DNA of 64,000 bases, taken from Cryptomeria japonica (lineage: Eukaryota > Streptophyta > Pinopsida > Cupressales > Cupressaceae). Position 1 is the first letter of the stretch; each line of letters begins with the position of its first letter. Shown in pieces: positions 37,256-49,711 of the stretch. Position numbers and translations under genes: made by a program. The notes under the pieces are model-generated. The model was not told where the DNA came from. It searched no databases and saw only the letters and a list, made by a program, of their open reading frames with translations. The stretch lies in contig NC_081415.1 of assembly GCF_030272615.1 (NCBI RefSeq), positions 374,025,009-374,089,008 of the forward strand, in the 5' to 3' direction.

Positions 37256-38359
37256 TGTTGTAATCAAGGAACATTGAGGGGGAAGGGTGAACCAGTGTTT
37301 TTCAAACTTTAACTTTATTAATATGTTCATTCAACCACAATACATTAAACTAAAAGAAAGATGGAAGAAAACAAAGCAATCAGCCACAACACCATAAAAT
37401 AGAGATTTTATATGTGGAAAACCAGGTGAAGGGAAAAACCACAATGGGAATGAGACCCACAAATGAGTTACTCAAATATAAGGTTGTACAATGAGAATGC
37501 ACATGCATTCAGACACACTGCCCAGAGCTCACCACTCAAGAAAGAGAGGCTCACTTCCTTTAAATGATTTAGAATAGATCACTGAAGTACATGAACTAAA
37601 TAATAGTATCTACAAATGCCTGATTATAGTTCCAGTTAAGCACATTTTACAATCATTTCATATTCTGTCTTATACTTCTCTAATCCACTATTCTGCAATA
37701 TTCCAGAGCACAAATCTCTAACTTGTGCACATAAAACTATGCACAATCGATCACCAACACCTTTTGCATACTCCTTGATATCCAAAATGATCATAACAAT
37801 TGATCTTATATATCCGCAACAAGAAATCACATCCATCGCTAGTCAACTCAAGAACACTTAGAACATTATTGAAACATGTCCACATAGTCGGCTCAATCTG
37901 AACTCAAATACTAATTCAAACCAAAAATAATTATCCACAGGCTACCAAAAACCTTAGACAAAGTACCTAGATCACAAAAACCATCATCAAAATTGATCCA
38001 CATAATCCGCATAAGGATTATCAACACAAGACTACCAATCTGCACTGCCAAACTGAAAACCGATACATAGAGGCTTCTAACATATAAACCAATCACCATC
38101 GAAGGCTTAAAAATATAAAATAGGTAAATCCAGACATCCATCTACCTTCCTTGAAATCCACAACACAAAATGATAACCCAAAAAGACGTGCCAATCAAAA
38201 TACTGAACTCTGCTGGATAATCTGTTCAAGATTGTCAGACTTAACCAAATTCCAATCTATCTTCCAGAGGGATCAAATCACATATTAGAGATGGGATTAT
38301 GGGCTTGGGTTGCCATCACTAACAACACCAAATGACCTTTGCAGTGTTGCTTTCCAACA
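37256..38359 (-). repeat. S: Sirevirus-like LTR (1.1 kb), single copy in window
   Basis: It starts TGTTGTAATCAAGG and ends TTTCCAACA, with a minus-strand PPT (plus ATCTCCCCCTTTAG, 38360-38373) touching its right edge and a second one near 38515. The opening motif, GGGGGAAGGGTGAACCAGTG, resembles GAGGGGAGGGGTGAATCAGT in the LTRs of B and D. It is the 3' LTR of a minus-strand element whose other LTR is not present. Confidence 0.7.
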
Positions 38360-38880
38360 ATCTCCCCCTTTAGCATTGATGGAAACACTTAGTGAAAAAT
38401 GGCTAACTGTCAAAATCAGTACCAACATATACATATACTGTAAAACTAAAAAACTCAAAATTCCACAACTACCAAGGATCCCCTGAGATGATTATAATAT
38501 TTTTCACTTCCCTACACTCCCCTTTGACATCAATGGAAAAGGCAGGGTTTTACATAACAAAGCTTGTACAAAAAGTTTAGGGACAGACCACATATGTACA
38601 AACAAACTTCATCAACATACAAAAACTTAAATACATCTGCAAAAATGTTTTTCAATAAGATCAAATCACTGTTGTTGAGCATTGATTTTAAATCAATAGA
38701 ATTCTGTGGTTTCAATTCAAGCTACAAAAGTTATCTTAAAAAAATGAAATCAACCATGCCCTTAAGAATTTCGATAGAACCCTTGGCATTTTCATCGACA
38801 TCAGAATCCAAAAAATTATCGCTCAAATCAAAGCCATCAGGTATACATACTAATCCTTTATAGAAATATCTAGTTTGACC
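38360..38880 (-). pseudogene. 3' end of the S element: PPTs and a coding remnant
   Basis: After the PPTs a minus-strand frame (38863 down to 38530) reads an acidic stretch with DLSDNFLDSDVDENAKGSIE and SMLNNSDLILLKNIF, broken by two stops. It could be the C-terminus of a Q-like ORF, but similarity to the Q of B and D is too weak to claim. Confidence 0.35.
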
Positions 38881-39466
38881 GAAATGGTACATCTATTGTA
38901 TCGAAGAAACCCATCAGTGTTTCATTGACAAGTGACTTATCGAATAGACTTGGGCCTTGATGAGTTCCAAAAGTGGCTCATCGAGAATATTATTTTCATC
39001 GACAGATGGTATGTTGAGGAAACCACAGGAAGATCTCATCGATAAGACTTTTCGAGGAAATGAGCATATTGAAGAAACATAAAAGATGTTGTTCGAAGAT
39101 AGCTTTCTCACCAAAGAATAAGGAATCGATGAAACATAAGAGATTACCATTGATGACTTGTTATCGGACAAATCTAAAGAGTCGAAGGAGAGTATTTTTC
39201 TTTTACCGAAAGGGGAGATTTCATTGGCGCCTGTGCAAATGTAACACGTGAGGTAAAGCCTTTTGATGAAAGTGAAGAGGTCGATGAAGTCACAAATCTC
39301 CTTGACGATGATGGTAGTTTTATCAAAACTAAGGAGACATTGATGAAACATGACATTTCAAGGGAAGATAAAGTTAAGCTACCAAAGTACATGATTCCAT
39401 CGAAAAAGGGTACGACCATAAAACATATGAGCATCGTTGGCCAATATGAAGTGCTGCTAGATGAAT
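38881..39466 (+). pseudogene. Acidic coding remnant with repeated Ile-Asp/Glu-Glu-Thr motifs
   Basis: The plus strand holds many CATCGA/TCGATGA words. In one frame they read IEETHQ, FIDK, LIDKTF, HIEET, IDET and TIDDL, then FDESEEVDEVTNLLDDDG and KLPKYMIPSKKGTT. Stops are frequent. The minus-strand frames over the same bases are shadows. Function is unknown; it lies upstream of P3 on the same strand. Confidence 0.35.
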
Positions 39467-39741
39467 GATTACCTTCTGCCACTAGGATCAATACAAGTCT
39501 TAATAAAGTCACTTCATCATGAATTCAAATAAATGCCTCTGTGACCCTTGTGCAACTAGTAATGGTAACCGATAAAATTTCCATGAATGCTTGATAAATT
39601 GGCAAAAGAGGAAACACTTTTGAGAAACACTTGAAAAATTTGTAGTGAGTTTCAGAGAGCTGAAATGATTTGAGATCAAATTTATGAGTGGTCTATCCCG
39701 AATTCAAGTAATTCTTTCATTCTCAGAGCTCTGTAGTGATA
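39467..39741 (+). other. Leader upstream of P3
   Basis: No gene is seen. It leads directly to the ATG at 39742. Confidence 0.4.
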
Positions 39742-42700
39742 ATGGAGGGGTCATCTTCTAAAAATAATAGGGCTTAGAAAGTTAAGGAGACCTAGTCCAC
39801 GGAAGACAAACCTAAGAGGCAGAAAAAGGAAGGGTGCTCTTTGGCCCAGGACCTAATTGACCAATTTCCTATGTCAAGCCTTAGGTCTAAGAAAGTTAAA
39901 ATGGATGAGGAAGGTCTGGAGGATAGATTTGAGGGCCTAAGAGATACATGGATAGAGATAAGGGGTCATGAGTTGTTTATTTTTGGGTATATACGAAGGA
40001 GTGCACTCAAGCCTGTGAATATCTTGTGGAGGTTGAATTTGGTGAAATTGGCAGTGGCTAATGTCTTTGTGAATGTTGAACTCATGAAATCCCTAGCGAA
40101 AAACTATGAACCCAAGAGCAGGACCATATATGATTATATGGGGAGACCAGTACTGTCAATTACCAAGGAAATTATTGACACTGTGTTTGATTTAGATTGG
40201 GGATTTGAAGAGAAAATTGATACTAAGAAATTGACACAAGAGTACTTCAACATGGAGAAAGTCTATAAGAGGTGGAGACTCCCTATCCATAGACCCAGGG
40301 GTTACAGGATTGATAGTGCCATTTGATAAAGATAACAAAGCTCCATATGATGTGAACTTGTTTCATCCCTACTTCAAGTATACATACTACTACACTGCTC
40401 AGGTTTTGGGAATAGAGGCTCATCCCTTGATGGATATCTTGACTATGGTCATCTATGCAGATTTGCAATCTAAAGATCCTTGGTTATTTGATTTTTCTAC
40501 CTATCTTGTTGATGCCATCAGTCATGGACTAGAGAAACTGAAAGGAGATGTGATTAATGTGCATTTCAAGTATTACTCTTTTCTTATGCATATGCTATTG
40601 TATGTCGGGCAAGACACAGGGCTATGGCTAGATGAGTTGTGCATTAGGGTGTATGATAAAGCTATGGTAAGGAAGCCTATGCAACTATGGGTATCTTCAT
40701 AGGACCAAAGATATAGAAACAACCAGTACTGGAACTTGGGGAATATTTCATTAAGACATTACACAGATTATTGGGATACCAATGTGATCATGCTTTGTCT
40801 CTTGAAATTCAGAGATTCTTGAGGCCAAAGGATTATGGTGAAGATACTGCAATTGAGCACAACTGGAGAGATTTTTATTGCTTTTCGGATTGCACTCAGA
40901 TAAGAGTGTATGGATTTGAGGGAAAACCATATGTATTGCCTATCACTGTACCTAATAGAGTGGCATGCCTAGAGATTGTGAGGCAATTGTCAATAGTAAG
41001 TGCCCAACACTTAACTGATCATGGAAAACAATACATCATGCCTACATTAATTGTCTTTTCAGACTTTATTGTCAATATTTCAAAGATTTATGGTTTTCTA
41101 CATAATAAGTTGGATTAATACAAGATGGTAGAAGGAGAACCTAGGCCAAACTTCAATCCAGAAGGATACATATGGGCAGTGAGGTCATCCTAGAAACTCA
41201 TGGTCGGAGACCATGTGTCACTCATACCAGATGATTTCATCAAAATATAAGAAGGGAAGAAGCTAATGAAGAAAGGGCTAAGTATGAGCGAGTGTTCCAA
41301 GCCTAAAAATGGAAGCTCTTCCAAGGGAGAATAAATGAGGACATGCTTCAAAACATCAAAGATCCCTTATATCAAGCAAATAAACTTATGGAGCATGAGG
41401 TAGAATTGTTTGAGGGAGTACCTTCTTATGTCTATGGGAAGCAAATCAAAATTGTCAGGGATACAGAGCCCTTGGCCCAACTGTCTCCTCAATCTATTTC
41501 TAATGTTTTTCCAATTGACTCCCCTAGATAAGAGTATCCTCCTAGATTTGAGGGTGGTGTACAGATGGATATGATGATGGGATAGTACAATGTCCAAGAT
41601 ATTGGAGATATAAGGATGTTTGAACATGAAGGTTTCATTACTAATGATGATTTCATTTCCTCCAAAGAATTTGATACATTTCTATACCAACATAAAGGAA
41701 TATAGGTTAGGACTGCTATGAAAGATAAAATAGAGGATGAACAAGCCCAAAGGTTACAAGAGGAGGTGGACCTTGCTAAGAAAGAAATGACACCTGAGAA
41801 AGGAAGGCATCTACTCAAGGATGCTGGTGTGATGATCTACTTAGGATGGGACATGAGGTCTACATTGTTGTTTGATGATTTCCTCAAGAATCAAGACCCC
41901 AACAAGAAGATCATACCAGAGGAGAAATACAAGATTTTTATGGGCTCATGATATGATCTAGATCAAAAGGCTCTCATAATATGGGCCTTGTATCCAAAGG
42001 AAAAGAGACCCATACTGGTTGATACGGATTAGGTTTTTGGCTAGTTGATGATCCAGCAGGGTGGGAAAATTGATCCCACAATCACAACCAAGTTGAATGT
42101 GGATGTAGCAAAATTGAACCAGGAACAAACAAAGTTTATGGTCAAAGAGAATGATATTTATAGAGGCTTGTATGAGAAGGATACTAAAGAAATCCAGAGG
42201 CTACAAGGACAGTTGTCACAAAAGACTCCTATTATGGGGGAACATGAACCAGATATGGGTTATCAACCTGACCTAAGGGTCTTAGATGCTATATTCGATG
42301 CTACCTACTAGAGGATAAATGCTGAAAAGTTAGCCAAGAAGTTAACTAGTGCCCAACAAAAGATGAACAAGTTGGCAAATGATGTCATTGAGCACAGGTT
42401 CAAAGTTATGTTGCCACATGCTACCCAATATTGTAAAGAATACACAGGAACTGTAAAATCTCTAAACGAGCATGAGAGACTAAAGAAGAGATTACAAGAT
42501 GTATTGAAGGACAATGGGGCCATGACCATAGAAGAAAGAGCTCAAGGGGACCAATACCTAATGGAGCATGAAAAATACAAAAATACATTGAATAAAAATC
42601 TCCAAATATTAGATGGAGACTGTGTTGCAATGATACCGGTTATCTACAAGGACAGTGTTGACTCCATTAGAGAAATGGAAAAAGGAATTTGCACAGATTA

Positions 42701-42900
42701 AGAAGAAAGCAGTGGCTAGATTTAACCAAAATGAAGATATAGCCCCACATGTCAACCAGGCGGTGTTTGGTCTCTTTTCATTGCAGACAGATATGAAAAA
42801 AAAGAGCATGACTGTTAGATGCCATAAGAGTGACAGTTATATAAATTATATCAGCATGCTTAATCTCTTTATCTTTTACTTTGTTAAGAAACTGTAATTA
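39742..42900 (+). pseudogene. P3, near full-length P-family ORF with frameshifts
   Basis: From ATG 39742 (MEGSSSKNN) it reads through two early stops, then 39841-40326, 40310-40702, 40771-41118, 41343-42311 and 42363-42850, with shifts between pieces. Blocks shared with P4, in order: VANVFVNVELMKSLAKNYEP against VPGVFMDVDLLTLIAQNYEP; YLVDAISHGLEKLK and YYSFLMHMLLYVG against YLTDAIHAGLVGIK and WYSLLMHMFLFKS; YGFEGKPYVLPITVP; TPEKGRHLLKDAGVMIYLGWD against THEKGREMVSKVGVLILPEWD; then a coiled-coil tail. It is in opposite orientation to P4 and tail-to-tail with it. Confidence 0.7.
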
Positions 42901-44172
42901 GGTTGTTAATGATGAAGGGACATAATTTTTCACAGAATAGTTGTTGCTCACTTATTTATATAAGAAAGTTTTGTAAAATGAAGGGAGTTAGAATAGAATA
43001 TACTGGACAAATACTATAGCCTCTGGCATACTATTGTACCATTTTGAAGATTTAATAGAATCAGTTGTTTATCTTTGCATATGGGCTATGGATTATCTCA
43101 TTTTTTGTAGGTAGTTGTTTGTGATATTATCTAAAGGAGATAAGGTTATTCGTATTTTTACAGTGAAGTTTATATTTTTATGTTATAAACTTGGATTAAA
43201 AGGATCTACTTATGAATTGTAATTGTTCCTTGTAGTTCTTCCTTGGATGGTCCTATTAGTCTCAAATTTTGATTTCCCTTTTATCCTTCCTGTAAGAAAT
43301 AAATCAACTCTATCTCCATATGAAAGATCAGGGAAATGTTATGCAAGAGTAACATATAACAAGGTTTGGAGACCTTCTACACTTTGAACTTGTCCAAAGT
43401 TCAAGTGGGTATACCTTCTGTGAATACTTTCACTCTTTAAAATTGAGATCCACAGTAAACCAGTGCTAAAAAACTTGTGGACTTCATCACCTCAATGAAA
43501 CTGAAACACTAAAGGAAAAAATTGCTTTCATTTTCAGTATTGATCTTCAAGAAAAGATAGAAAGAGATCCTACAATCTGATACTAGTGCCTTATCTGGGC
43601 TACAGAGTCACCTAAATCAAACAATAATTCTCAAAATGTAACACTCATATACATCTCATTATTTTGGCTTTTATGAATCTCATACATGCCTAACATATAT
43701 ATAGATCCTCTCCTATTCAACTAAAACAATTCATCAGATTAATAGCAACAAACAATAGACTTGCTGATAGAAGTATTTGATGCACATTTAATCCCTCTCC
43801 TGAAGAGAAAAGCCAGAAATAACATCTACAAGATTTGCCTTACAATCCATGTTCATTCAAACAACCCTAGATTATCTAAATGAAACCAGCAAACTAAAGA
43901 ATGCATACCAGAAGGCAAAGGAATTTTAGGCCTGAAACTTTGATCTGTATATTCATATTCATTCCTGAAAAATATTACATAACTCGGAGCAATCTCTTTA
44001 GAACTAGAAAAGGTGCTAAATATATTTTGCTAGAGGTTCCTTACAAAATTCTTGTGATCCCTCTTTTAAACTAGTCCTGGTATCCATTTATAACATTATG
44101 GGTGCATACAAGCTTCAGACATTCCAAGAAAGGTTTGTTACAAACCGTGATACTCTCCAAGAAAAAGTTACA
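42901..44172. other. Junction between P3 and P4, no gene
   Basis: The two P ORFs converge here. The sequence is AT-rich with no PPT-like G-run, LTR pair or ORF recognised. Confidence 0.4.
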
Positions 44173-47100
44173 AGTCTTTTTCAATATCAATGACCTCTTC
44201 CATTTGTTGTTCTGCTGCAACCTTTTCTATCTACTCTGGAGTATCTTCTTGTTGTCTGATATATTTGTCCTTCCACTCCTGGAACATGTCATCACTTGGC
44301 CAAGCAAAGCTAATAATCTTATGTTTCATCCCTTCTAGCCTTTTCCAAGTGACCCTTAATTGCCCAATTTATGTTTCTATGAAACCATAATGTGATTTCA
44401 CCTTTTCAATCTCTTTAATTGTTTGGACAAATAAGGATGTGTCATTAGTGTTAATGATTTCATTAACCCTTTGGGACAATTTGTGGTCCAACTCTTCTAG
44501 CCATTCCTTCTCCTCTTTCAACTGAATTGGACCAACAAAACCCCCTGGAAATAATTCATATTCGTGATCTGAATATTCTTTTCTATATAGTTAGGTTTTT
44601 CTTTTTTACAATTTCCCTTTCCTCTGAGAATATATTCATTTCTTTTATAAACTCACTAGTGGACCTAAGAGTGTCATTTGCATCTACATCTACATGGGAT
44701 GAACACATGAGCTCTCTCTCCTTACCTCTAGGCATCCACTTATTAAGAATTAGTTCTAAGGTGGTTTCATCCTCTCTTAATTCAATCGGAATATTCAGGA
44801 TCCTTTTCATAGAAATGTGTATAGCAGAGGCCTTGACCAAATCAGCAAACTTCAAAATTGTGGCTTTTACCTTTTCTTCATACTTGCTTGCAAACAATGT
44901 TTGAGCTTGTTTCAACTTTTCAAATGCATGTTGGACAATTTCAGCTAACTGGAAACTAGAACGCATAGGAGAAGGGGAATATTCTATAATGGGATTGGTA
45001 GGTGGAGGTCTTGCTAGAGAGGAGGCTATCATGAGAGTAGAGGATTCAAATGGATGGTGCTGACCTGCCAACTGACTTTGAAGTCTAGCAATAATACTGT
45101 CTCTATTGGCTATTCCTTCTTTGGCATCATTATAAACCTTAAAGATGGTTTCCAATTTTAATTGGAGATTAGCCTTCTCTTTTGCCTCCTTTTCTGCTAC
45201 TGTCACACTGAACTTTGTAGTTTCCAAGACCGTGCTTGCAGCTTCCACCACCCCTGTATCTTGGACTCTTTTTACAATCATGCCTCCTAGGAAGCTAGAA
45301 TCTGATACACCTTTACTCCTTTTATTCTCATCTTTCTTCAGTGACCACATGACTAGAGCAACATTATCCTTGTTGAAGGTCACTCCTTCCATAGGTTTTG
45401 TTTCCTTCCTTACTGCTTCAAGGACCAGAGCATTAGCTATATCCCATTCAGGGAGGATTAAAACACCAACCTTAGACACCATCTCTCTTCCCTTCTCATG
45501 AGTAATAGTTTTAAACTCTTTAATCATTTCTTTCTTTACCTCTTCTTCCACCTGAGTTACATCCCTATGAGGCTATTCACTCTTCCTTTGCTCACATTTG
45601 GCTTTGAATTGTTCCATATTTTGCTTCCATAGAAATTGCATGAAATCCCCTATTGTAACAAAATTACTATCTACCAAGAACTCCTCATTGGCTTTCTTGA
45701 CAGTAAGGTCTCATTCTTTACCCTTTAGCTCACCATCAGTCAAGCTCATTTCAGCACTAGGTGGCTCTTCTGGCATCCCCTCTTGGGTCTCCTCATATGT
45801 GTAGGCAATCTCCCCGAGACTCCCTAACTGTAACAATTGTTTGGCCACCACCTGCTCATCTCCTATGTGGATAGGTGACTGAGATGGAGAATACAAAGGC
45901 TCATTGGTTTTCACTTCCTTTCCTACCCTTTGCCTTTTAGGGGAGTCTTGGATGTCAATGACATCCTCAATTACTATTTTCCCTCTTGAAGTGGAAGGCT
46001 CACCTGTCACTAGCATCATCACACTGTACTTTGATTTTCTATGCATCACATAATCACCAAGTGGGATAACCTTAGCAAAGGTAGGATTAGCTAAAACCAA
46101 TTTAGCCTTGTCAGGATCACTTTTCATTATAACCTCCCTTTTTTCTTTCAAGGTTTGCATGAGGTCTTCAAAATAAAGAACCAAGAATTTGATTTTCTCC
46201 TCAAAGGGATTGAAACTAGAGAGAGGGTCATAACTTCTATCAAAGCAATGAATGAAATCAAGAGCCCTCTTATATGCAACCCACGTCTCTTTCCTTAGTT
46301 CTTGCTCATCCAAACTAAATTCATTTCTAATTAAATCTTTAGGGAATTGAAACTGGTGAGGCCTACCTTTACATACTTCCCTCTTTCTAAACATGCCCTT
46401 GAAAAAGTTCTCAGGGTCTGTACATCTCTAAATTGCAGTTGACAACCTATATGGCTTAAGTAATTCTTCAAAATATTTCCAACCACCTTTACTGATCACA
46501 AAATGATGGGCGACGGTAATGGTTGGGAAAATGGTCCCTTTACCCCTATTTGTCAGCTCTGCCTCTTGTACACCTCCAATTTGCCTCAAGACTTCTGCAA
46601 TCCCTATCTTCAATGGGACATGATAGGGCAATAGATAGGGATTACCTCTGAAACCATACACTCTGAAAATAGTAGAAACAGGGTACAAATACATATCTCC
46701 CTAATGGTGAACAATCTTAATACCCTAAACAAACTCTTTAAGCCTGAGGAATTCCAAGATAGCCTTATGAATCCTAGGGTTTTCTGTGCACAAAAGAAAT
46801 CTAATCTTAGATGCAAAGCATCTATCAAACTTCAAATTGCTAGTATCCTCTCTATCCCAGGATAAAATAGTGCTCCAAAGTTGAACAAGCATCTCTTCCT
46901 TATCTTTCACCTTAACCAAATCCATTTCCTTTGCAAAATAATCAACACTCTTGAACAAAAACATGTGCATTAAAAGGGAATACCATCCAAACGGCCTGTC
47001 CACCTTACCATTTTTTATTCCTACTAGCCCTGCATGAATTGCATCAGTAAGGTATGGCGCATAATCAAATGTTATTTCCAGAGAGCGGTTCAGAATTTGT

Positions 47101-47795
47101 GCAATCATCATGTAATGGGTTGGCATGTTTTTCTCAACATCTTCTCCAAATATTTGACTCAGTGCCCAATACATACCCTTAGCTCTCAGAGTAAACAAAT
47201 TCAAGGAGAAAGGTTCCATTGTACTGGGGCTTACAACTATTAACCCTCCTATCTTAACAAAGAACTCTTTCAATGGGCCACTCCTAAGATGATCCCTTTG
47301 TGCATTATAGACCTGGGCTAATGACTGAAAATCAATAGGTTCTCACAAGTTTGAAGCTTCACTAAGCTTAAATACATTTATGAATTTATCATCATTTATT
47401 TCAACCAGGGCTGATCTCTTCACATTCCTGATACATCTAGCTATAGGTTCATAATTTTGTGCAATCAGAGTCAACAAATCTACATCCATGAACACACCAG
47501 GAACAATAAGCTTCCCTACATCCAATTCCCATATGCTATTTAAAGGGTTAAAGGAATGTCTCTGACCAAAGCCAACTTTGAACAATCCTAAACCTAATAG
47601 CCCTATTTGAGGATCCCTTAACCAATTACCTTTATCATATAAGCCATGCCCAATTCTCAGACGAGGGTTCTTTGGTATGAATTCTTTAGCTTTAGCCCCA
47701 ACATTAGTTGACATAGTTAACTATTCCAAAAAATCATCACAAATGTTCCTATCCTGGTAATTCACTTTTGCCATCAACTCTCTTCTTGGTCCCAT
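44173..47795 (-). pseudogene. P4, best-preserved P-family ORF; protein unrecognised
   Basis: It starts at ATG 47795 (MGPRRELMAKVNYQ) and stays in one frame to 44583, about 1,070 codons, broken only by stops (for example near 47722, 47343, 46725, 46428 and 45711). After 44583 it shifts and continues to about 44173. N-terminal part: helical and globular, with GVFMDVDLLTLIAQNYEP, IFGEDVEKN, YLTDAIHAGL and FGWYSLLMHMFLF. Middle: YGFRGNPYLLPYHVPLKIG and a charged linker with DSPKRQRVGKEVK (possible nuclear signal). C-terminal part: EKGREMVSKVGVLILPEWD and a coiled coil. No protease, polymerase, integrase or membrane motif is seen. It lies downstream of element E's 3' LTR-like region on the same strand. 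Confidence 0.7.
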
Positions 47796-49711
47796 CTTGT
47801 TAATGCAAATATATCAATTGAGACTTGTGCAGACCTCTAATGAAACAATTCACACAGAAATCACCGAATTCAGACCAGAATTAGCAAGAGAAAGTACAAA
47901 AAACTTGACTTGAAGAAAACTGCTCTGTAACAGACTCGTTGAAATGATGCCAACATTCAAGTTGATGCAGACTCCAATACGACAAGTTGGCATTGAATTT
48001 TAGAAATTAATCCTGTATTGTTTGACCATCACCTCAGAATTGAATTCATAAATCAAATTCAGAAACAGGCTCCAACGGATCATAAATTCTCTGAGTATTT
48101 CCTCTATTTTGTTGTTTCGCTATTTCATGAAGCTTAAAACCTCCGCACTTTTGTTTCATAAAACAACAACAATCGTTGGATGTCGGGAACTTGCACTGCT
48201 TTTATTCCTTCTGATCTTTCTATGTTAATGACAGGCCCTACCTTCTTTTCGCCATTTCGTGAGCCTTAAATCTTTCACAATTTTCCTTCGTGAAGCAACG
48301 CCAGCCATTAGATCATGATCTACCTGCCCGGTCTTTATCTTCAGCAACAACCGTCAGTCATATTAACTAACTGCGTATCACCTTAAAGACTAACGGTTTT
48401 TGCTACTTCGTGAAGGTTAGACTGCAGGCATCTTCGGGCTGCAAAATAGTGCGAACCATTAGATCAATCTCGAGATGTATACTATTTAACATTCTCAAAC
48501 CCTCAAGTGTGGGCCCTTTAACTCGAAGACCACTTGCTTTATCTCATCACCGGTTAACAAACGCCACATGGCAGTCGGTCATTTTCTCATTAAGTTCCAT
48601 TGGGTTCCATTCTGAAACCGCCATGTGCTTTACTTTACTATTCCCCACATAACTGCCAGTTGAACCAAGGTGGGCCCTCAATTACCCTTCAGAGCCATGT
48701 GCACTTGACAGGTCACCATTACACTCCATGTAACAAACCATCTATCCTGCCATGTCATGCTTTCATGTTCGCCACCTCAGCAATTTGGTCTCAGTCTTTC
48801 TGTGGAATTTCTTCTTTGGTGAGCGATCTATAGGTCTCATCGAATAGGCACTTTCATTGAAACCTTCAGGCCCACCACAAACCACCACCTAAGCGCCATC
48901 AGACCTGCCACCCGTCTTTCACCATTTCGCGATCACTAATCTCCATTTGACTTGCGGCTGTGAAACTATGACAACCATTTGATCAAATCATACTTAATCG
49001 GTCTTTAACTTTATGACCTGCCTATTCTTTGGGACCACCACCTTTTTGCTACTTCGCAAAAGGTAAAACACTAGCATCTTTTGGCCATGAATCAACGCAA
49101 GCCGTTGATCTTTTCTAAACCAATAATCCTTTAACCAAAGAAAACGCTTGCCTCTGGGACTCACCAAGTCTTTCGCTATTTCACATAACTTATATCACGT
49201 GCATCTCGGGCTAGCGAATCAATGCGAGCTGTTGGATTTAAAGAAAGATGCAGACCTTTAATCTGACGATCGATCCTCTGGTCGGGCCCACCAAGCCTTT
49301 TCGTTGCTTTGCGAACATTAACTCGCCGACATCTCTGCCTAACGAAACAACGACAACCGCTGGATCAAAAATGAGTTGCATATTAATTAAGGAGCCTAAC
49401 AAATATTAGAACAAGACATAGGTGAAGGTATAAATTTTGAAAAAATTAAGCGACCGCCTAGGGAAAGAACTAAAGGGGGGACACTTTTCATGATAGACCG
49501 ACCCTTCTTTAAGTAGTAAAAGTAACTCAAAAATAGAATATAAGGGTTTTTTGCAAACATAGGAAGGGTTAAAACTCAAAAACCTTAAACCCTCTTCTGA
49601 CCCAAGACAATTAGAGGCAACAAGGCCATACTAGACACATTTTTTGTAGACTTCTAGCCAATTATGGAACAAGAATATCCAATTTTAAACAGTGATAACA
49701 ACAGCCACGAC
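47796..49711 (-). repeat. LTR-like region beyond element E integrase
   Basis: It begins next to the 33-nt block that in A1 precedes the 3' LTR, so by analogy it is the start of element E's 3' LTR on the minus strand. Its opening after the block is diverged from the A1/A2 LTR start. It contains the repeat family also found in solo LTR A2. The left end is not defined and runs up to the P4 start. ORFs at 49664-50019 (+) are shadows. Confidence 0.5.
48113..49372 (-). repeat. Degenerate tandem repeat, about 130-bp period
   Basis: A 75-base core recurs with starts at about 48113, 48243, 48393, 48913, 49046, 49170 and 49296. Its plus-strand form is GCTATTTCGTGAAGCTTAAA, then a GCATCTT-like middle, then CAACGCAAGCCGTTGGATC. 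Most spacings are 124-150; the gap of 520 equals four units that are too diverged to see. The core also occurs three times, inverted, in solo LTR A2 (17005-17285). Confidence 0.75.

Noticed and set aside
42901..44172. An LTR between the converging P3 and P4 ORFs
   Set aside because: No TG..CA pair, TSD or PPT could be found, and neither P copy shares sequence here.
48410..48833. Plus-strand ORFs of 80 and 77 codons
   Set aside because: They are within the degenerate 130-bp repeat region and have no recognisable motif.
48113..49372. CRISPR-like array because of regular spacing
   Set aside because: Units are diverged, adjacent sequence between cores is also repeated, no cas genes exist, and the context is a plant retrotransposon.
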